From Symbiodinium natans (lineage: Eukaryota; Sar; Dinophyceae; Suessiales; Symbiodiniaceae): 64,000 nucleotides of DNA. The position numbers were made by a program, and so were the translations under genes. Shown one piece after another: positions 52,575-62,015 of the stretch. The stretch lies in assembly GCA_905221605.1 (NCBI GenBank), contig CAJNDS010002823.1, forward strand, positions 467,001-531,000. Direction: 5' to 3'. Within the stretch, counting starts at the first letter, position 1. The number at the start of each line of letters is the position of its first letter. The notes beneath the pieces were generated by a model. That model saw nothing but the letters and a program-made list of their open reading frames with translations. It made no database searches and was not told the DNA's origin.

Positions 52575-52700
52575 GCTAAACCCTAAACCCTAAACCCCAA
52601 ACCCCAAACCCTGAACCCTAAACCCTAAACCCTAAACCCTAAACCCTAAACCCTAAACCCCAAACCCTAAACCCTAAACCCTAAACCCTAAACCCTAAAT
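52575..52700 (-). repeat. CCCTAAA array
   Basis: Near-perfect in the right half, left flank of an LRR island. Confidence 0.97.
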
Positions 52701-52708
52701 GTGGAAAC

Positions 52709-52784
52709 CTGCGCTTGCCATGGGGTCCTGCAGGTACAGGACCTCCAGTGTCCCCAGCGCACCCAGACCTGAGTCTCTGCCCCG
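52709..52784 (-). CDS. LRR exon
   Basis: 76 nt. Acceptor TTCGGGACAG; the minus frame contains GLGALGTLEVLYLQDP, an LRR core (L..LGTLEVLYLQ). Donor GCAG/GTTTCCAC. Same strand and style as the neighbouring LRR islands. Confidence 0.6.
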
Positions 52785-52797
52785 CTGTCCCGAAAGG

Positions 52798-52905
52798 CGT
52801 TTAGGGTTTAGGGTTTAGGGTTTAGGGTTTAGGGTTTAGGGTTTAGGGTTTAGGGTTTAGGGTTTAGGGTTTAGGGTTTAGGGTTTAGGGTTTAGGGTTT
52901 AGGGC
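52798..52905 (+). repeat. Near-perfect TTTAGGG array
   Basis: About 15 units. Confidence 0.98.
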
Positions 52906-53136
52906 TGGTGAGTACCTAAGCTCCAATGCCCGAAGCCCCCAAAACAGGGGACTTTAAAATGAGAAGCCGACCTTGTAGTTTCAGGGCCGGGCTATTTTGA
53001 GCTATCGCAGTCGCTGAGCGTTCTTTTGGGTTGGGATATGATGCGAAAACACACACCCAAAGCTAGAAGCCCTGTACTGTCCCTTTACATCCTTGTAAAA
53101 CCCTATACACACACATCCTGACAGCCGGCCTTAAAG

Positions 53137-53187
53137 CCCTAAACCCTAAACCCTAGCCCTAAACCCTAAACCCTAAACCCCAAACCC
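53137..53187 (-). repeat. CCCTAAA array
   Basis: Left flank of the 53.25-kb island. Confidence 0.95.
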
Positions 53188-53219
53188 CATATATAATCCC
53201 ACACCTGCTAATCATGCGC

Positions 53220-53276
53220 TTCGGGGGCCCGGCTGTCTGGCAGTGTCTGCAGGCGGTTGCATTTCAGACTCAGCTC
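53220..53276 (-). CDS. LRR exon with telomere-like acceptor
   Basis: 57 nt, 19 codons: ELSLKCNRLQTLPDSRAPE, an LRR core (L.L..NRLQTLPDS). The acceptor is CCCTACAG, one or two changes away from CCCTAAA, directly before the exon. A GC donor (GCGCATGA) follows. Confidence 0.62.
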
Positions 53277-53278
53277 CT

Positions 53279-53492
53279 GTAGGGTTTAGGGTTTAGGGTT
53301 TAGGGTTTAGGGTTTAGGGTTTAGGGTTTAGGGTTTAGGGTTTAGGGTTTAGGGTTTAGGGTTTAGGGTTTAGGGTTTAGGGTTTAGGGTTTAGGGTTTA
53401 GGGTTTAGGGTTTAGGGTGTAGGGTTTAGGGTTTAGGGTTTAGGGTTTAGGGTTTAGGGCTTAGGGTTTAAGGTTTAAGGTTTAGGGTTTAG
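53279..53492 (+). repeat. Longest near-perfect TTTAGGG array
   Basis: About 30 units with almost no interruption. Confidence 0.98.
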
Positions 53493-53529
53493 CCCCAAAC
53501 CCCTGAAGCCGCAACGCTCAACTACCAGC

Positions 53530-53720
53530 ATGGGCTATTTAGGTCTTAGAATCCCCTTAACCAACCCTATCAAGGGCCCTTTTTTCGGGGGGTTATAGGG
53601 TATAAATAGACGGGCCTTTTTTAAGAGGTTATAGGGCATAAATACAAGGGCCTTTTTTAAGGGGCTATAGGGTATAAATAAAGGGGCCTTTTTAAGGGGT
53701 TATAGGGTATAATCATAATT
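53530..53720. repeat. ~45-bp tandem repeat
   Basis: Four copies of GGGCCTTTTTTAAGGGGTTA then TAGGGTATAAATA. It begins in a segment (CCAGCATGGGC) that recurs at about 59437-59500 with one copy of the same unit. Confidence 0.88.
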
Positions 53721-54519
53721 GCCCATGCAGGTAAACATGTGAGGTTGTCTTGGTGGTCTCCTTGAGCCCGCGCATATTGTGCAGGGCTGTGTCCGGGAGC
53801 TGGCGTACTGCCTGGGAGCCCGTCTCAGATTTTGTGGTTTGGGCTTACGTCTTACCTAAAGCACTCTGCTGGGTTTTGACGGACTTTTTGCTTGTGCGTC
53901 GGCGTTCGTGAGCCCGATTCCTCGGAGCACTTAAGATTTTAAGATAAACGGTTTTCGGCTTGGTGTTGGAGCCTTTCGCAGAGGGTAGGGTGTCTCAACG
54001 AAAGCTGCCCGGCCTCATGCCGGAAGAGGATACTGTACATATGTGAGCTCTTACAACGCCGCCCTTAACCCAAGCTCCCATGCCGAAATCCGACAGTTTG
54101 ACCCCGAAGCCCTGAACCCCTAAAGCCGGACCCGAAGTCCCACACATCTCCAATCGCAACCCTATCAAGGTGCATCCCAAATGCGAAGCTACTGCCCACA
54201 TGCCGTCGGAAGCCTGACTTCTGTTTTGACAAGAACTGTACAGCGCCGTAAATCCCCTTTAGGGAACCCGATGCCCTACATGGGTCCCCTACCCTAAACC
54301 CTAAACCCTAAGCCCTAAGCCCTAAACCCTAAACCCTAAACCCTAGAAAGGAACCCAAGGTTCCCAACTCCCTAAATCCTTATACTCAGCCTCACAAAGC
54401 CCTAGCAACAGCGCCTTGTCGGTTGCGCCACCAAAAAAACCCTCAACCCGAGGGTGGTAGGCAAAATAGGGGTCGGAATCATTACATATTCCCTTAGGGC
54501 GCCCCTTTAGAATAACCCC
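53721..54519. other. Unique DNA, no supported gene
   Basis: Short CCCTAAA run at about 54290-54345; part of a family E element from about 54455. No gene is supported. Confidence 0.4.
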
Positions 54520-54597
54520 AAACCCTAAACCCTAAACCCTAAACCCTAAACCCTAAACCCTAAACCCTAAACCCTAAACCCTAAACCCTAAACCCTA
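54520..54597 (-). repeat. CCCTAAA array inside a family E element
   Basis: About eleven units placed between ATAGGGGTCGGAATCATTAC (54460) and AATTATTCAGGCCCCTAGAG (54602), the two ends of family E. Confidence 0.93.
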
Positions 54598-54624
54598 TTC
54601 TAATTATTCAGGCCCCTAGAGTAC

Positions 54625-54689
54625 TGGAAGTCGGCATCTGAGGCCACGGGCGTTGCAGCCGATCCACAGCTTCTCTAGACTTGGCAAAC
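54625..54689 (-). CDS. LRR-like exon
   Basis: 65 nt. Acceptor ACCGAGCCAG; the minus frame reads LPSLEKLWIGCNARGLRCRL, fitting LPSLEKLWIGCN of an LRR. Donor GTACTCTA. Confidence 0.52.
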
Positions 54690-54696
54690 CTGGCTC

Positions 54697-54742
54697 GGTT
54701 TAGGGTTTAGGCTTTTTTGGGTTTAGGGTTTAGGGTTTAGGG
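54697..54742 (+). repeat. TTTAGGG array
   Basis: About six units, right flank of the 54.66-kb island. Confidence 0.9.
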
Positions 54743-55285
54743 ACGAATATATGTAGTTGCTGAGTTCATGAGCCCCAAAAAGTGTTCACTTTCAGTTCTA
54801 TAGGGGATTATAGTACCCCAAAAAGTGCAAAGTGTGCTCATTCAGCCAGTAGGAATAGAATCCCCTTATGGTCCCTTCATTATTATGCATATATAAAGCC
54901 CCCGTCCCCCCCAACCCTTTTCTATTTACCCAGGCCCCTATATTCTTCGGCTTAGGGTTGAAGGTTCACGGTATTGTGGGCATCACGTGATTTAGGGTAC
55001 TGCTGGAGTTTAAAGGGTTTAGGAGGACCACTTCAATTCCGCCGCTTTTGCCGCAGAGTCGATGCCGAAGGTTTTGGGGCCCTTGACGCTCTATGCGAGC
55101 AGGCTTTCTACTTGAAGGTGCATGTGTACCCGAAACCCTGAACCCTAAATTGCCCTAAGTTGTGAAGCCCTTCAGAGATTCCCCGCAACTCAGCCAGGGT
55201 GGCAGAGTGAGCCTGGCACCTCCCGAAGGCAGTTGCCTGGTCAGCAGGAGGCTTCCCAGAATTGGTCTGTTACACCCCTTCAGGT
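54743..55285. other. Foldback fragments and unique DNA
   Basis: 54750-54945 holds family E/F-like arms (GGGGATTATAGTACCCC). An island at about 55150-55260 has weak minus frames including SATLAELRGISEGL, but the reading is not decisive. Confidence 0.4.
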
Positions 55286-55395
55286 TCTAGGGTTTAGGGT
55301 TTAGGGTTCAGGGTTTAGGTTTGGGGTTTGGGGTTTGGGGTTTGGGGTTTTGGGTTTTGGGTTTGGGGTTTTGGGTTTGGGGCTTGGGGGTTGAA
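55286..55395 (+). repeat. TTTAGGG/TTTGGGG array
   Basis: Drifts into TTTTGGG units. Confidence 0.95.
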
Positions 55396-55489
55396 AATAC
55401 TGCAGCAGTATCTGGGGGTCCCTCATAAACCTCAAATAAGGAAGATATGTAAGCCAAACACCCCAAACCCCAAACCCCAAACCCTAAAC

Positions 55490-55558
55490 CTCGTCGCACT
55501 GGGAGGCCGGCCGTCCAGGTTCAACACCTGAACGAGGCGTGGCGCTGCGAATTCCATA
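55490..55558 (-). CDS. LRR-like exon with telomere-repeat donor
   Basis: 69 nt. The minus frame reads MEFAAPRLVQVLNLDGRPPS, with RLVQVLNLDG like an LRR strand. The donor is GACGAG/GTTTAGGG, a perfect telomere-like unit. Acceptor AAGGTCAG. Confidence 0.5.
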
Positions 55559-55593
55559 CTGACCTTAATAAGTTTAGGGTTTAGGGTTTAGGG

Positions 55594-56844
55594 TTCAGCA
55601 TCTCAAGTCCAAGCATTTCACTAGTAGAGCTCCTTACTCTGGGCTGGCTTTAGGGTTTAGGGCCTACTCGGTACTGGCTTTAGGGTTTAGGGCCTACTCT
55701 GGGCTGGCCTTAGGGTTTAGGGCCAAGGCCCTGCTCTGGGCTGCCTTTAGGCTTTATAGGGCCCACCCTGGGCGGCAGCCGACTGAACGAAAAATTCTAA
55801 GATTAAAACACAAAGTAGAATATTTTCATAATGTTATGGGATCCAATGGGTGGGTGGGTCGATATTCGATACCGGAGTAGGCCCTAAACCCTAAAGCCAG
55901 CCCAGAGTAGGCCCCCCGAGCAACCGGTAAATTTTGGTGGAAAACCGAAAAATTTTGGTGGAGAACCGGGAAATTTTGGTGGAAAACCGGGAAGTTTTGG
56001 TGGTAAAACCTGGAATTTTTGGTGGAAAAGCCGGGAAGTTTTGGTGGAAAAACCTGGAAGTTTTGGTGGAAAACCTGGAAGTTCTTGTGGAAAAACCGGG
56101 ACTTTTTTGTGGAAAACCGGGAGTTTTTAGTGGAAAAACCGGGAGTTTTTGGTGGAAAAACCGGCAAGTTTTAGTGGAAAAACCGGGATATTTTGGTGGA
56201 AAGCCGGGAAGTTTTGGTGGAAAAACGGGATTGTGGAAAACCGGTAATTTTCGGTGGAAAACCGGGACCTTTTGTGGAAAACCGAGAATTTTTTGTGGAA
56301 AAACCGGGAAGTTTTGGTGGAAAACCGGGAACTTTTTTGTTGAACAACCGGGATTTTTTGGTGGAAAACCGGTAATTTTTAATGGAAAACCGGGATTTTT
56401 TGTGGAAAACCGGTAATTTTTAGTGGAAAAACCGGGAATTTTTGGTGGAAAACCGGGAATTTTTGTGGAAAACCGGGATTGTTGAAAACCGGGAGTTTTT
56501 GGTGGAAAACCGGGAGTTTTTTGTGGAAAACCGGGAATTGTTTGTGGAAAACCGGGAAGTTTTAATGGAAAACCGGTATTTTTTTGTGGAAAACCGGGAT
56601 TTTTTAATGGAAAAACCGGGATTTTTTGGCGGAAAAACCGGTAAGTTTTAGTGGACAAACCGGGATTTTTTGGTGGAAAACCGGGATTTTTTGTGGAAAA
56701 CCGGGAATTTTTAGTGGAAAACCGGGAATTTTTAATGGAAAACCGGATTTTTTTGTGGAAACCCGGGGTTTTTTGGTGGAAAACCGGGAATTTTTAGTGG
56801 AAAAACCGGGAAGCCATTAGCCATTAAATATACATAGGATAGAG
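55594..56844 (-). mobile_element. Minisatellite-bearing element, copy 2, with inner inversion
   Basis: Order: reverse complement of copy 1's right end (TTTCACTAGTAGAGCTCC), composite TTTAGGG repeat in direct orientation (55640-55760), the core in direct orientation (55770-55878), a short inverted composite piece (55880-55915), the minisatellite in inverted orientation (55927-56812), and the inverted left end (AAATATACATAGGATAGAG). Compared with copy 1, everything is inverted except the composite-plus-core segment. Confidence 0.8.
55927..56812. repeat. ~21-bp minisatellite
   Basis: About 40 units of GGTGGAAAACCGGGAATTTT with variable length (about 19-23 bp). Half of each unit (CCGGGAATTTTTGGTG) matches the reverse complement of the 36.9-kb unit; the other half differs. 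Confidence 0.97.
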
Positions 56845-56997
56845 TTTAGGGTTTAGGGTTTAGATGATATTCTTAATGTTGCCTTGTACTTAGGGTTTAG
56901 GGCTTAGGGTTTAGGGATCCTCCCCCCAGAGCCTGAACGAAAATACAACATGAATCCCAAGGGGGCCAGAAAATTCTGCTCTAAAACGACAACCACC

Positions 56998-57371
56998 TAC
57001 TAGAGCAAGGGGTAAGCCAGGAATAAAAAAAGTGCCCTTTTTGGTTTTGAGGGGATTATAGGGGAACCCCTACTCCGGGTCCTAATTACCTTAAACCCTA
57101 AACCCTAAATCCCAACCCCTAAGCCTAAACTCTATAAACTCTGATCTTAAGCAAATAGTAGCAAAAGGCCATGCCATCATCAAACTATTTCGCAGAAGAG
57201 AGCAGGGCTCTCCTATCCTCGTTGGCAGAGAGCGTCCACACCCCAGACTTTCCAAAAACCCTGAACTACTACACCCGGGAGTAACCTAGGAATAAGGCAC
57301 CTTTTTTGGTTTTAAGGGGAGCATAAGGGAACCCCAACCCTTAAAAAAAGGGCCTACTCGCGGTCCTAGAC
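56998..57371. mobile_element. Two family C elements with a family D fragment between
   Basis: C copies at about 56998-57090 and 57272-57371 (CCCGGGAGTAACCTAGGAAT to GGGCCTACTCGCGGTCCTAG). CTTAAGCAAATAGTAG at about 57147 is a family D end. Confidence 0.7.
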
Positions 57372-57459
57372 TAAACTCCCCTTAGAACCTTAAACAATGA
57401 CACGTTTTTTCCCCACATCTTTGTGTGGGGTTCTTACTTTTGGGGCTGTCCCGCCTCCT

Positions 57460-57720
57460 TCTCCTTCCCTCCTTCCTCTTCCTTCTCCTCCTCCTCCTCC
57501 TTCCTCCTCCTCTATCATCACGCACATCACGCACATCACGCACATCACGCATCACATCACGCACATCACGCACTTCATGCGCCACACAACATCAGGCACG
57601 TACATGCACGTACTACATCACGCATCACGCACCTCATGCGCCACATAGCTCCATCACGCACTACATCATACATGCACATCACGCACCTCATGCACACACA
57701 TCACCATACTGCACGACATC
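57460..57720. repeat. TTC-rich and ATCACGCAC microsatellites
   Basis: Pyrimidine-rich tract (57460-57512), then a 9-bp repeat ATCACGCAC with variants to about 57700. Confidence 0.93.
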
Positions 57721-57725
57721 AGGCG

Positions 57726-59010
57726 CGCGCGCGACACATGCGTCGTTTGTGCTGACAGGCGCGGTACTTAGAGGCCCTGGACCCTTGCCGCGCGCGCGCT
57801 GGGGGGCTCGCCAAACGCTGGCAGGCGCGACACATGCGTCGTTTGTGCTGGCAGGTGCGGTACTTAGGGGCCCTGGACCCTGGCCGCGCGCGCGCTGGGG
57901 GGCTCGCCAAACGCTGGCAGGCGCGACACATGCGTCGTTTGTGCTGGCAGGCGCGGTCCTTAGGGGCCCTGGACCTTTGCCGCGCGCGCGCTGGGGGGCT
58001 CGCCAAACGCTGGCAGGCGCGACACATGCGTCGTTTATGCTGGCAGGCGCGGTACTTAGGGGTCCTGGGCCCTTGCCGCGCGCGCGCTGGGGGGCTCGCC
58101 AAACGCTGGCAAGCGCGACACATGTGTCCTTTGTGCTGGCAGGCGCGGTACTTAGGGGCCCTGGACCGTTGCCGCGCGCGCACTGGGGGGCTCGCCAAAC
58201 GCTGGCAGGCGCGACGCATGCGTCGTTTGTGCTGGCAGGCGCGGTACTTAGGGGCCCTGGGCCTGGACCCTTGCCGCGCGCGCGCGCTGGGGGGCTCGCC
58301 AAACGCTGGCAGGCGCGACACATGCGTCGTTTGTGCTGGCAGGCGCGGTACTTAGGGGCCCTGGACCTTTGCCGCGCGCGCGCTGGGGGGCTCGCCAAAC
58401 GCTGGCAGGCGCGACACATGCGTCGTTTGTGCTGGCAGGCGCGGTACTTAGGGGCCCTGGGCCCTTGCCGCGCGCGCGCTGGGGGGCTCGCCAAACGCTG
58501 GCAGGCGCGACACATGCGTCCTTTGTGCTGGCAGGCGCGGTACTTAGGGGCCCTGGACCCTTGCCGCGCGCGCGCTGGGGGGCTCGCTAAACGCTGGCAG
58601 GCGCGACACATGCGTCCTTTGTGCTGGCAGGCGCGTTACTTAGGGCCCCTGGATCCTTGCCGCGCGCGCGCTGGGGGCTCGCCAAACGCTGGCAGGCGCG
58701 ACACATGCGTCCTTTGTGCTGGCAGGCGCGGTACTTAGGGGCCCTGGGCCCTTGCCGCGCGCGCGCTGGGGGGCTCGCCAAACGCTGGCAGGCGCGACAC
58801 ATGCGTCCTTTGTGCTGGCAGGCGCGGTACTTAGGGGCCTGGACCCTTGCCGCGCGCGCGCTGGGGGGCTCGCCAAACGCTGGCAGGCGCGACACATGCG
58901 TCCTTTGTGCTGGCAGGCGCGGTACTTAGGGGCCCTGGACCCTTGCCGCGCGCGCTGTGGGGGGCTCGCCAAACGCTGGCAGGCGCGACACATGCGTCCT
59001 TTGTGCTGGC
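57726..59010. repeat. 96-bp GC-rich minisatellite
   Basis: About 13 units, each with GACACATGCGTC, TTAGGGGCCCTGG, GCCGCGCGCGCGCTGG and CGCCAAACGCTGGC. The period is divisible by three, so long frames appear on both strands, but indels of 1, 2 and 8 bp shift them, so it is not conserved as protein. Confidence 0.97.
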
Positions 59011-59436
59011 AGCTCACACTCACGCACTCACTCATGGCCACACACTCACTCCATCGCTCTCTCACTCTCACTTCTCTACTCTTTCTGAATGGAAAACTTT
59101 GCATGTGGGGTTATCCGGTCCTTTAATTGTTAATACCCTTTTGTTTTATACAAGAAAAATGACAACTGATTCCTAACACAGCTTTTCGTGAAAACCACTG
59201 TGCTTCCCAGTGCCTCGGACTTCGGTGGCATTCTTAAGATTCTTAAGGCGGGTGCTGAAGATTCCCCGAAACGCCCCCATGCAGGGTTTAGGGTTTAGGG
59301 TTTAGAGTTTAGGGTTCAGGGTTTAGGGTTTAGGGCTTAGGGCTTAGGGTTTTCAGCAGTTCCTGCAACGCCGCCCCTGCTCCCGCGGCACGTTCACCGG
59401 AGAGTAAAGCCTCCCTTTGCCTTCCCTTACCTTCCA
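59011..59436. other. Unique DNA plus short TTTAGGG array
   Basis: Array at 59283-59350. No gene is supported. Confidence 0.5.
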
Positions 59437-59504
59437 GCATGGGCGATTCGGCCCTATTGTCCCCATAATCAACCCTATAAAGGGCCTTTTTAAGGGATTA
59501 TAGG

Positions 59505-59593
59505 TTGGGATGTTCCCCCTATACTAACAGACCTTAATAGGGATTATAGTACCCCCTAGTATAGGACTGTCAGTATAAGGGGGAACATCCCAA
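59505..59593. mobile_element. Foldback element, family B (compact)
   Basis: 89 bp: TTGGGATGTTCCCCCTATAC at the left and TATAAGGGGGAACATCCCAA at the right with inner arms. The cleanest copy of the family. Confidence 0.88.
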
Positions 59594-59709
59594 GTTATAG
59601 GATAGAATATCACTGCCTGAAGACAAGGACATGAGGCCTATGGAAGCTGCTGCTTTAGGACAAAGACGAACCCAAGCCTTGTTCTTGTGAAAGCCAAACT
59701 TGCTAGCCC

Positions 59710-59795
59710 AGCAACCATATTGTAACAAGGGCACCCTTTCTGGGGTTTTTTTACTAAGGAAAGAAAGAAAGGGTAAAGGGTACCACTGGGCAACG
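59710..59795. mobile_element. Family C-like element
   Basis: AGCAACCATATTGTAACAAG at the left, AAAGGGTACCACTGGGC at the right; related in style to 24.1 and 51.85 kb copies. Confidence 0.5.
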
Positions 59796-59803
59796 GCAGT
59801 TTG

Positions 59804-59900
59804 CCCTAAACCCTAAACCCTAAACCCTAAACCCTAAACCCTAAACCCTAAACCCTAAACCCCAAACCCTAAACCCTAAACCCTAAACCCTAAACCCTGG
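59804..59900 (-). repeat. CCCTAAA array
   Basis: About 13 units. Confidence 0.97.
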
Positions 59901-60370
59901 CAAGCCCGGGGCTTTGGGTCACGGAACGAAGGGGGAAATGGCCATCGACCAAACAACTTTTTTCTGGCTCTTAGTAGGGAATGAGGGGTTTAGGGTTTAG
60001 GGTTTAGGGTTAGATTATGTAGGTACCCGAATGTTTAGGGTTTAGGGGCCTATATGTACCCCTTATGGGATTATATAGGGTGCAGTACCTCATTCCCTCA
60101 GTCCCTACTAAGAATCAGCCAGATTCCTGGGATTCCTGGGACGGGCATCGGAAGCGCCTCGTACTGTTTAGGTTTAGGGTTTAGGGTTTAGGGCTTAGGG
60201 TTTAGGGTCCATATTATATACTTGGGCCCAAAAGTCTCTGTTAGAGGTCTTTTAAGTCCCGATTTAGGTACATGGACCCTTAGGGTCAGGATTCCGGACC
60301 TTGAGCTATTTTAGGTGTTTTCGGGGGCTCTCAAAAGGCATAACCCTAAACCCTAAACCCCATTCAGTTG
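59901..60370. other. Unique DNA, short TTTAGGG patches
   Basis: Includes one copy of the 39.1-kb tandem unit at about 60040-60110 and a TTTAGGG patch at about 60170-60210. Confidence 0.45.
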
Positions 60371-60432
60371 GCCTGCAGAGAGCTGAGCTCTGCGAAGCTG
60401 TCGGGCAGCTCATCCACCAAATTCTCCTTCCC
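60371..60432 (-). CDS. LRR-like exon
   Basis: The minus frame reads ENLVDELPDSFAELSSLQ, a clear LRR pattern (LPDSFAELSSLQ). It ends at a GC donor (CTGCAG/GCCAAC) just before an in-frame stop. Acceptor GCGGGAAG. Right flank here is not a TTTAGGG array, unlike most islands. Confidence 0.52.
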
Positions 60433-60990
60433 GCTTTAAGGCTGCCACAACCCTATGGTGGTTTCCGAAGACTAGGGGTACCCTTTAAGGGATTCTATTC
60501 TTTTAGGGTTTCGGGTTTACCCTTTTTGGGGTACCCTTTAAGGGATTCCATTCTATTTGGGGTAGAAAAGGGGGACGTGCCCGTATTTTGGGAATATACC
60601 CATATGTCTCAGTCCCCAAGGCCCAGCAACTCTCCAATGAAACAACGCCACCGAAATACGTTGACCCTACCTGGACCCCAATGTATATAAAAAAAACAGC
60701 CCAACACCCTTAAAAGGGCCATATCTTGTGTACATATTTTGGGGTTGAGGTAAGCCCTAAGCCGCGCGCACGATGCCCGTACGCCAGAGTATGGCAGAAC
60801 GTCCAAAAATCCCCGCAAGCCCCACACCCTGGACATCGAGAATTGGGCTGACAGTGCGGAGTATCTCCCTAAAGCCTAAACCCTAAACCCTAAACCCTAA
60901 ACCCTAAACCGGCTGCGAATTGCATGATGCCCTTCCTTCGCTCCATGCTCCCGGAGCGCGTCCTTCGACTTGACCCGATGCGACTTCAAC
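60433..60990. other. Unique DNA, no supported gene
   Basis: 60470-60560 has a direct repeat of GGGGTACCCTTTAAGGGATT. Short CCCTAAA array at about 60872-60910. Confidence 0.45.
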
Positions 60991-60991
60991 A

Positions 60992-61107
60992 ACTAGACCC
61001 AGGAGTAACCAAGGAATAGACAGGGTACCCTTTTCGGTTTTAAGGGGATTAGAAGGGAACCCCGACCCCAAGCAAAAGGAAATAACGGCCCACGCCGGGT
61101 CCAAGGC
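60992..61107. mobile_element. Foldback element, family C
   Basis: CTAGACCCAGGAGTAACCAA at the left and GGCCCACGCCGGGTCCAAGG at the right. Confidence 0.78.
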
Positions 61108-61109
61108 TA

Positions 61110-61170
61110 CTAAGAACCTAAACCCTAGGCCCTAAACCCTGAACCCTAAACCCTACACCCTAAACCCTAA
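61110..61170 (-). repeat. CCCTAAA array
   Basis: Degenerate, left flank of the 61.2-kb island. Confidence 0.92.
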
Positions 61171-61174
61171 GGAC

Positions 61175-61256
61175 CTGTCCTCCAGTGCAAGAATCCGCAG
61201 TGCAGATAAGGCCCCGAAGCTCCTGGGGCCCCCAAGGATGGCTCTGGTGAGCCCGG
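61175..61256 (-). CDS. LRR exon
   Basis: 82 nt. Acceptor CCCTACATTGCAAG (again telomere-like); the minus frame includes RSFGALSALRILALEDR, fitting FGALSALRILALED of an LRR. Donor GACAG/GTCCTTAGGG. Confidence 0.57.
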
Positions 61257-61264
61257 CTTGCAAT

Positions 61265-61375
61265 GTAGGGTTTAGGGTTTAGGGTTTAGGGTTTAGGGTT
61301 TCGGTCTTAGGGTTTAGGGTTTAGGGTTTAGGGTTGAGGGTTGAGGGTTGAGGGTGTAGGGTTTAGGGTTTAGGG
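61265..61375 (+). repeat. TTTAGGG array
   Basis: About 15 units with TTGAGGG variants. Confidence 0.96.
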
Positions 61376-61747
61376 TGGGTGAAGGATTAAGGGGCGTTAA
61401 CAGCTTAGGCTTCAGGCATTTGCATGTTGCTTGTGTGTTGCTTCTTCGGCAATGCTAAGGAGTGCTGTCAGAACCCGCCTGGCCTCTTGAACCCTACCCA
61501 AGCCAACCATGAAACTCTCGCTATCCACTCCCATCTCGTCCCCAAAGGTCCCCTGAAACCCTAGCCGGCCTCCCTGTCAACAGAAGTCCGACATGTACCA
61601 AGAAAGGCAAACTGATGAGCTAATGAATGCTGCTGGCCACCTTGAGGCCCAAATCCTTTAACCCTTCAAGTTGAAACTCGCAACCCGAATCCTCTACATC
61701 CTGTAGACGTTTCAGCTTTTTACACAGACCCTGAGGGCCTCAACACA
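61376..61747. other. Unique DNA, no supported gene
   Basis: Lies between TTTAGGG (left) and CCCTAAA (right), as expected for the middle of an intron. Confidence 0.5.
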
Positions 61748-61815
61748 TTAACCCTAAACCCTAAACCCTAAACCCCAAACCCCAAACCCCAAACCCTAAA
61801 CCCTAAACCCTAAAC
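61748..61815 (-). repeat. CCCTAAA/CCCCAAA array
   Basis: Left flank of the 61.9-kb island. Confidence 0.95.
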
Positions 61816-61829
61816 CCAACCCTCCCAAC

Positions 61830-61937
61830 CCGGGTCGCCAGTGGAGCTGAGGCACTCGGGCAGACGCCGAAGGGCGTTGCGTCCCAGGCGCAGCCTCCGT
61901 CGCCAGGTGTTGGATGGGAGCTCCCCCTTCACTTCAG
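61830..61937 (-). CDS. LRR exon with telomere-like acceptor
   Basis: 108 nt. Acceptor CCCTAACCCAG, then a minus frame including RLRLGRNALRRLPECLSSTG, an LRR core (LRLGRNALRRLPECL). Donor CCCG/GTTGGGAGG. Flanked by CCCTAAA and TTTAGGG. Confidence 0.6.
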
Positions 61938-61940
61938 CTG

Positions 61941-62015
61941 GGTTAGGGTTTAGGGTCTAGGGTTTAGGTTTAGGGTTTAGGGTTTAGGGTTTAGAGTTTA
62001 GGGTTCTGGGTTCTG
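61941..62015 (+). repeat. TTTAGGG array
   Basis: Ends in TTCTGGG units. Confidence 0.93.

Noticed and set aside
55891..56658. 255-codon minus frame, Pro/Phe-rich
   Set aside because: Also minisatellite-encoded; unit length varies and breaks other frames.
57425..58738. 437-codon plus frame and 307-codon minus frame
   Set aside because: They are translations of the 96-bp minisatellite; indels not divisible by three shift the frame between copies.
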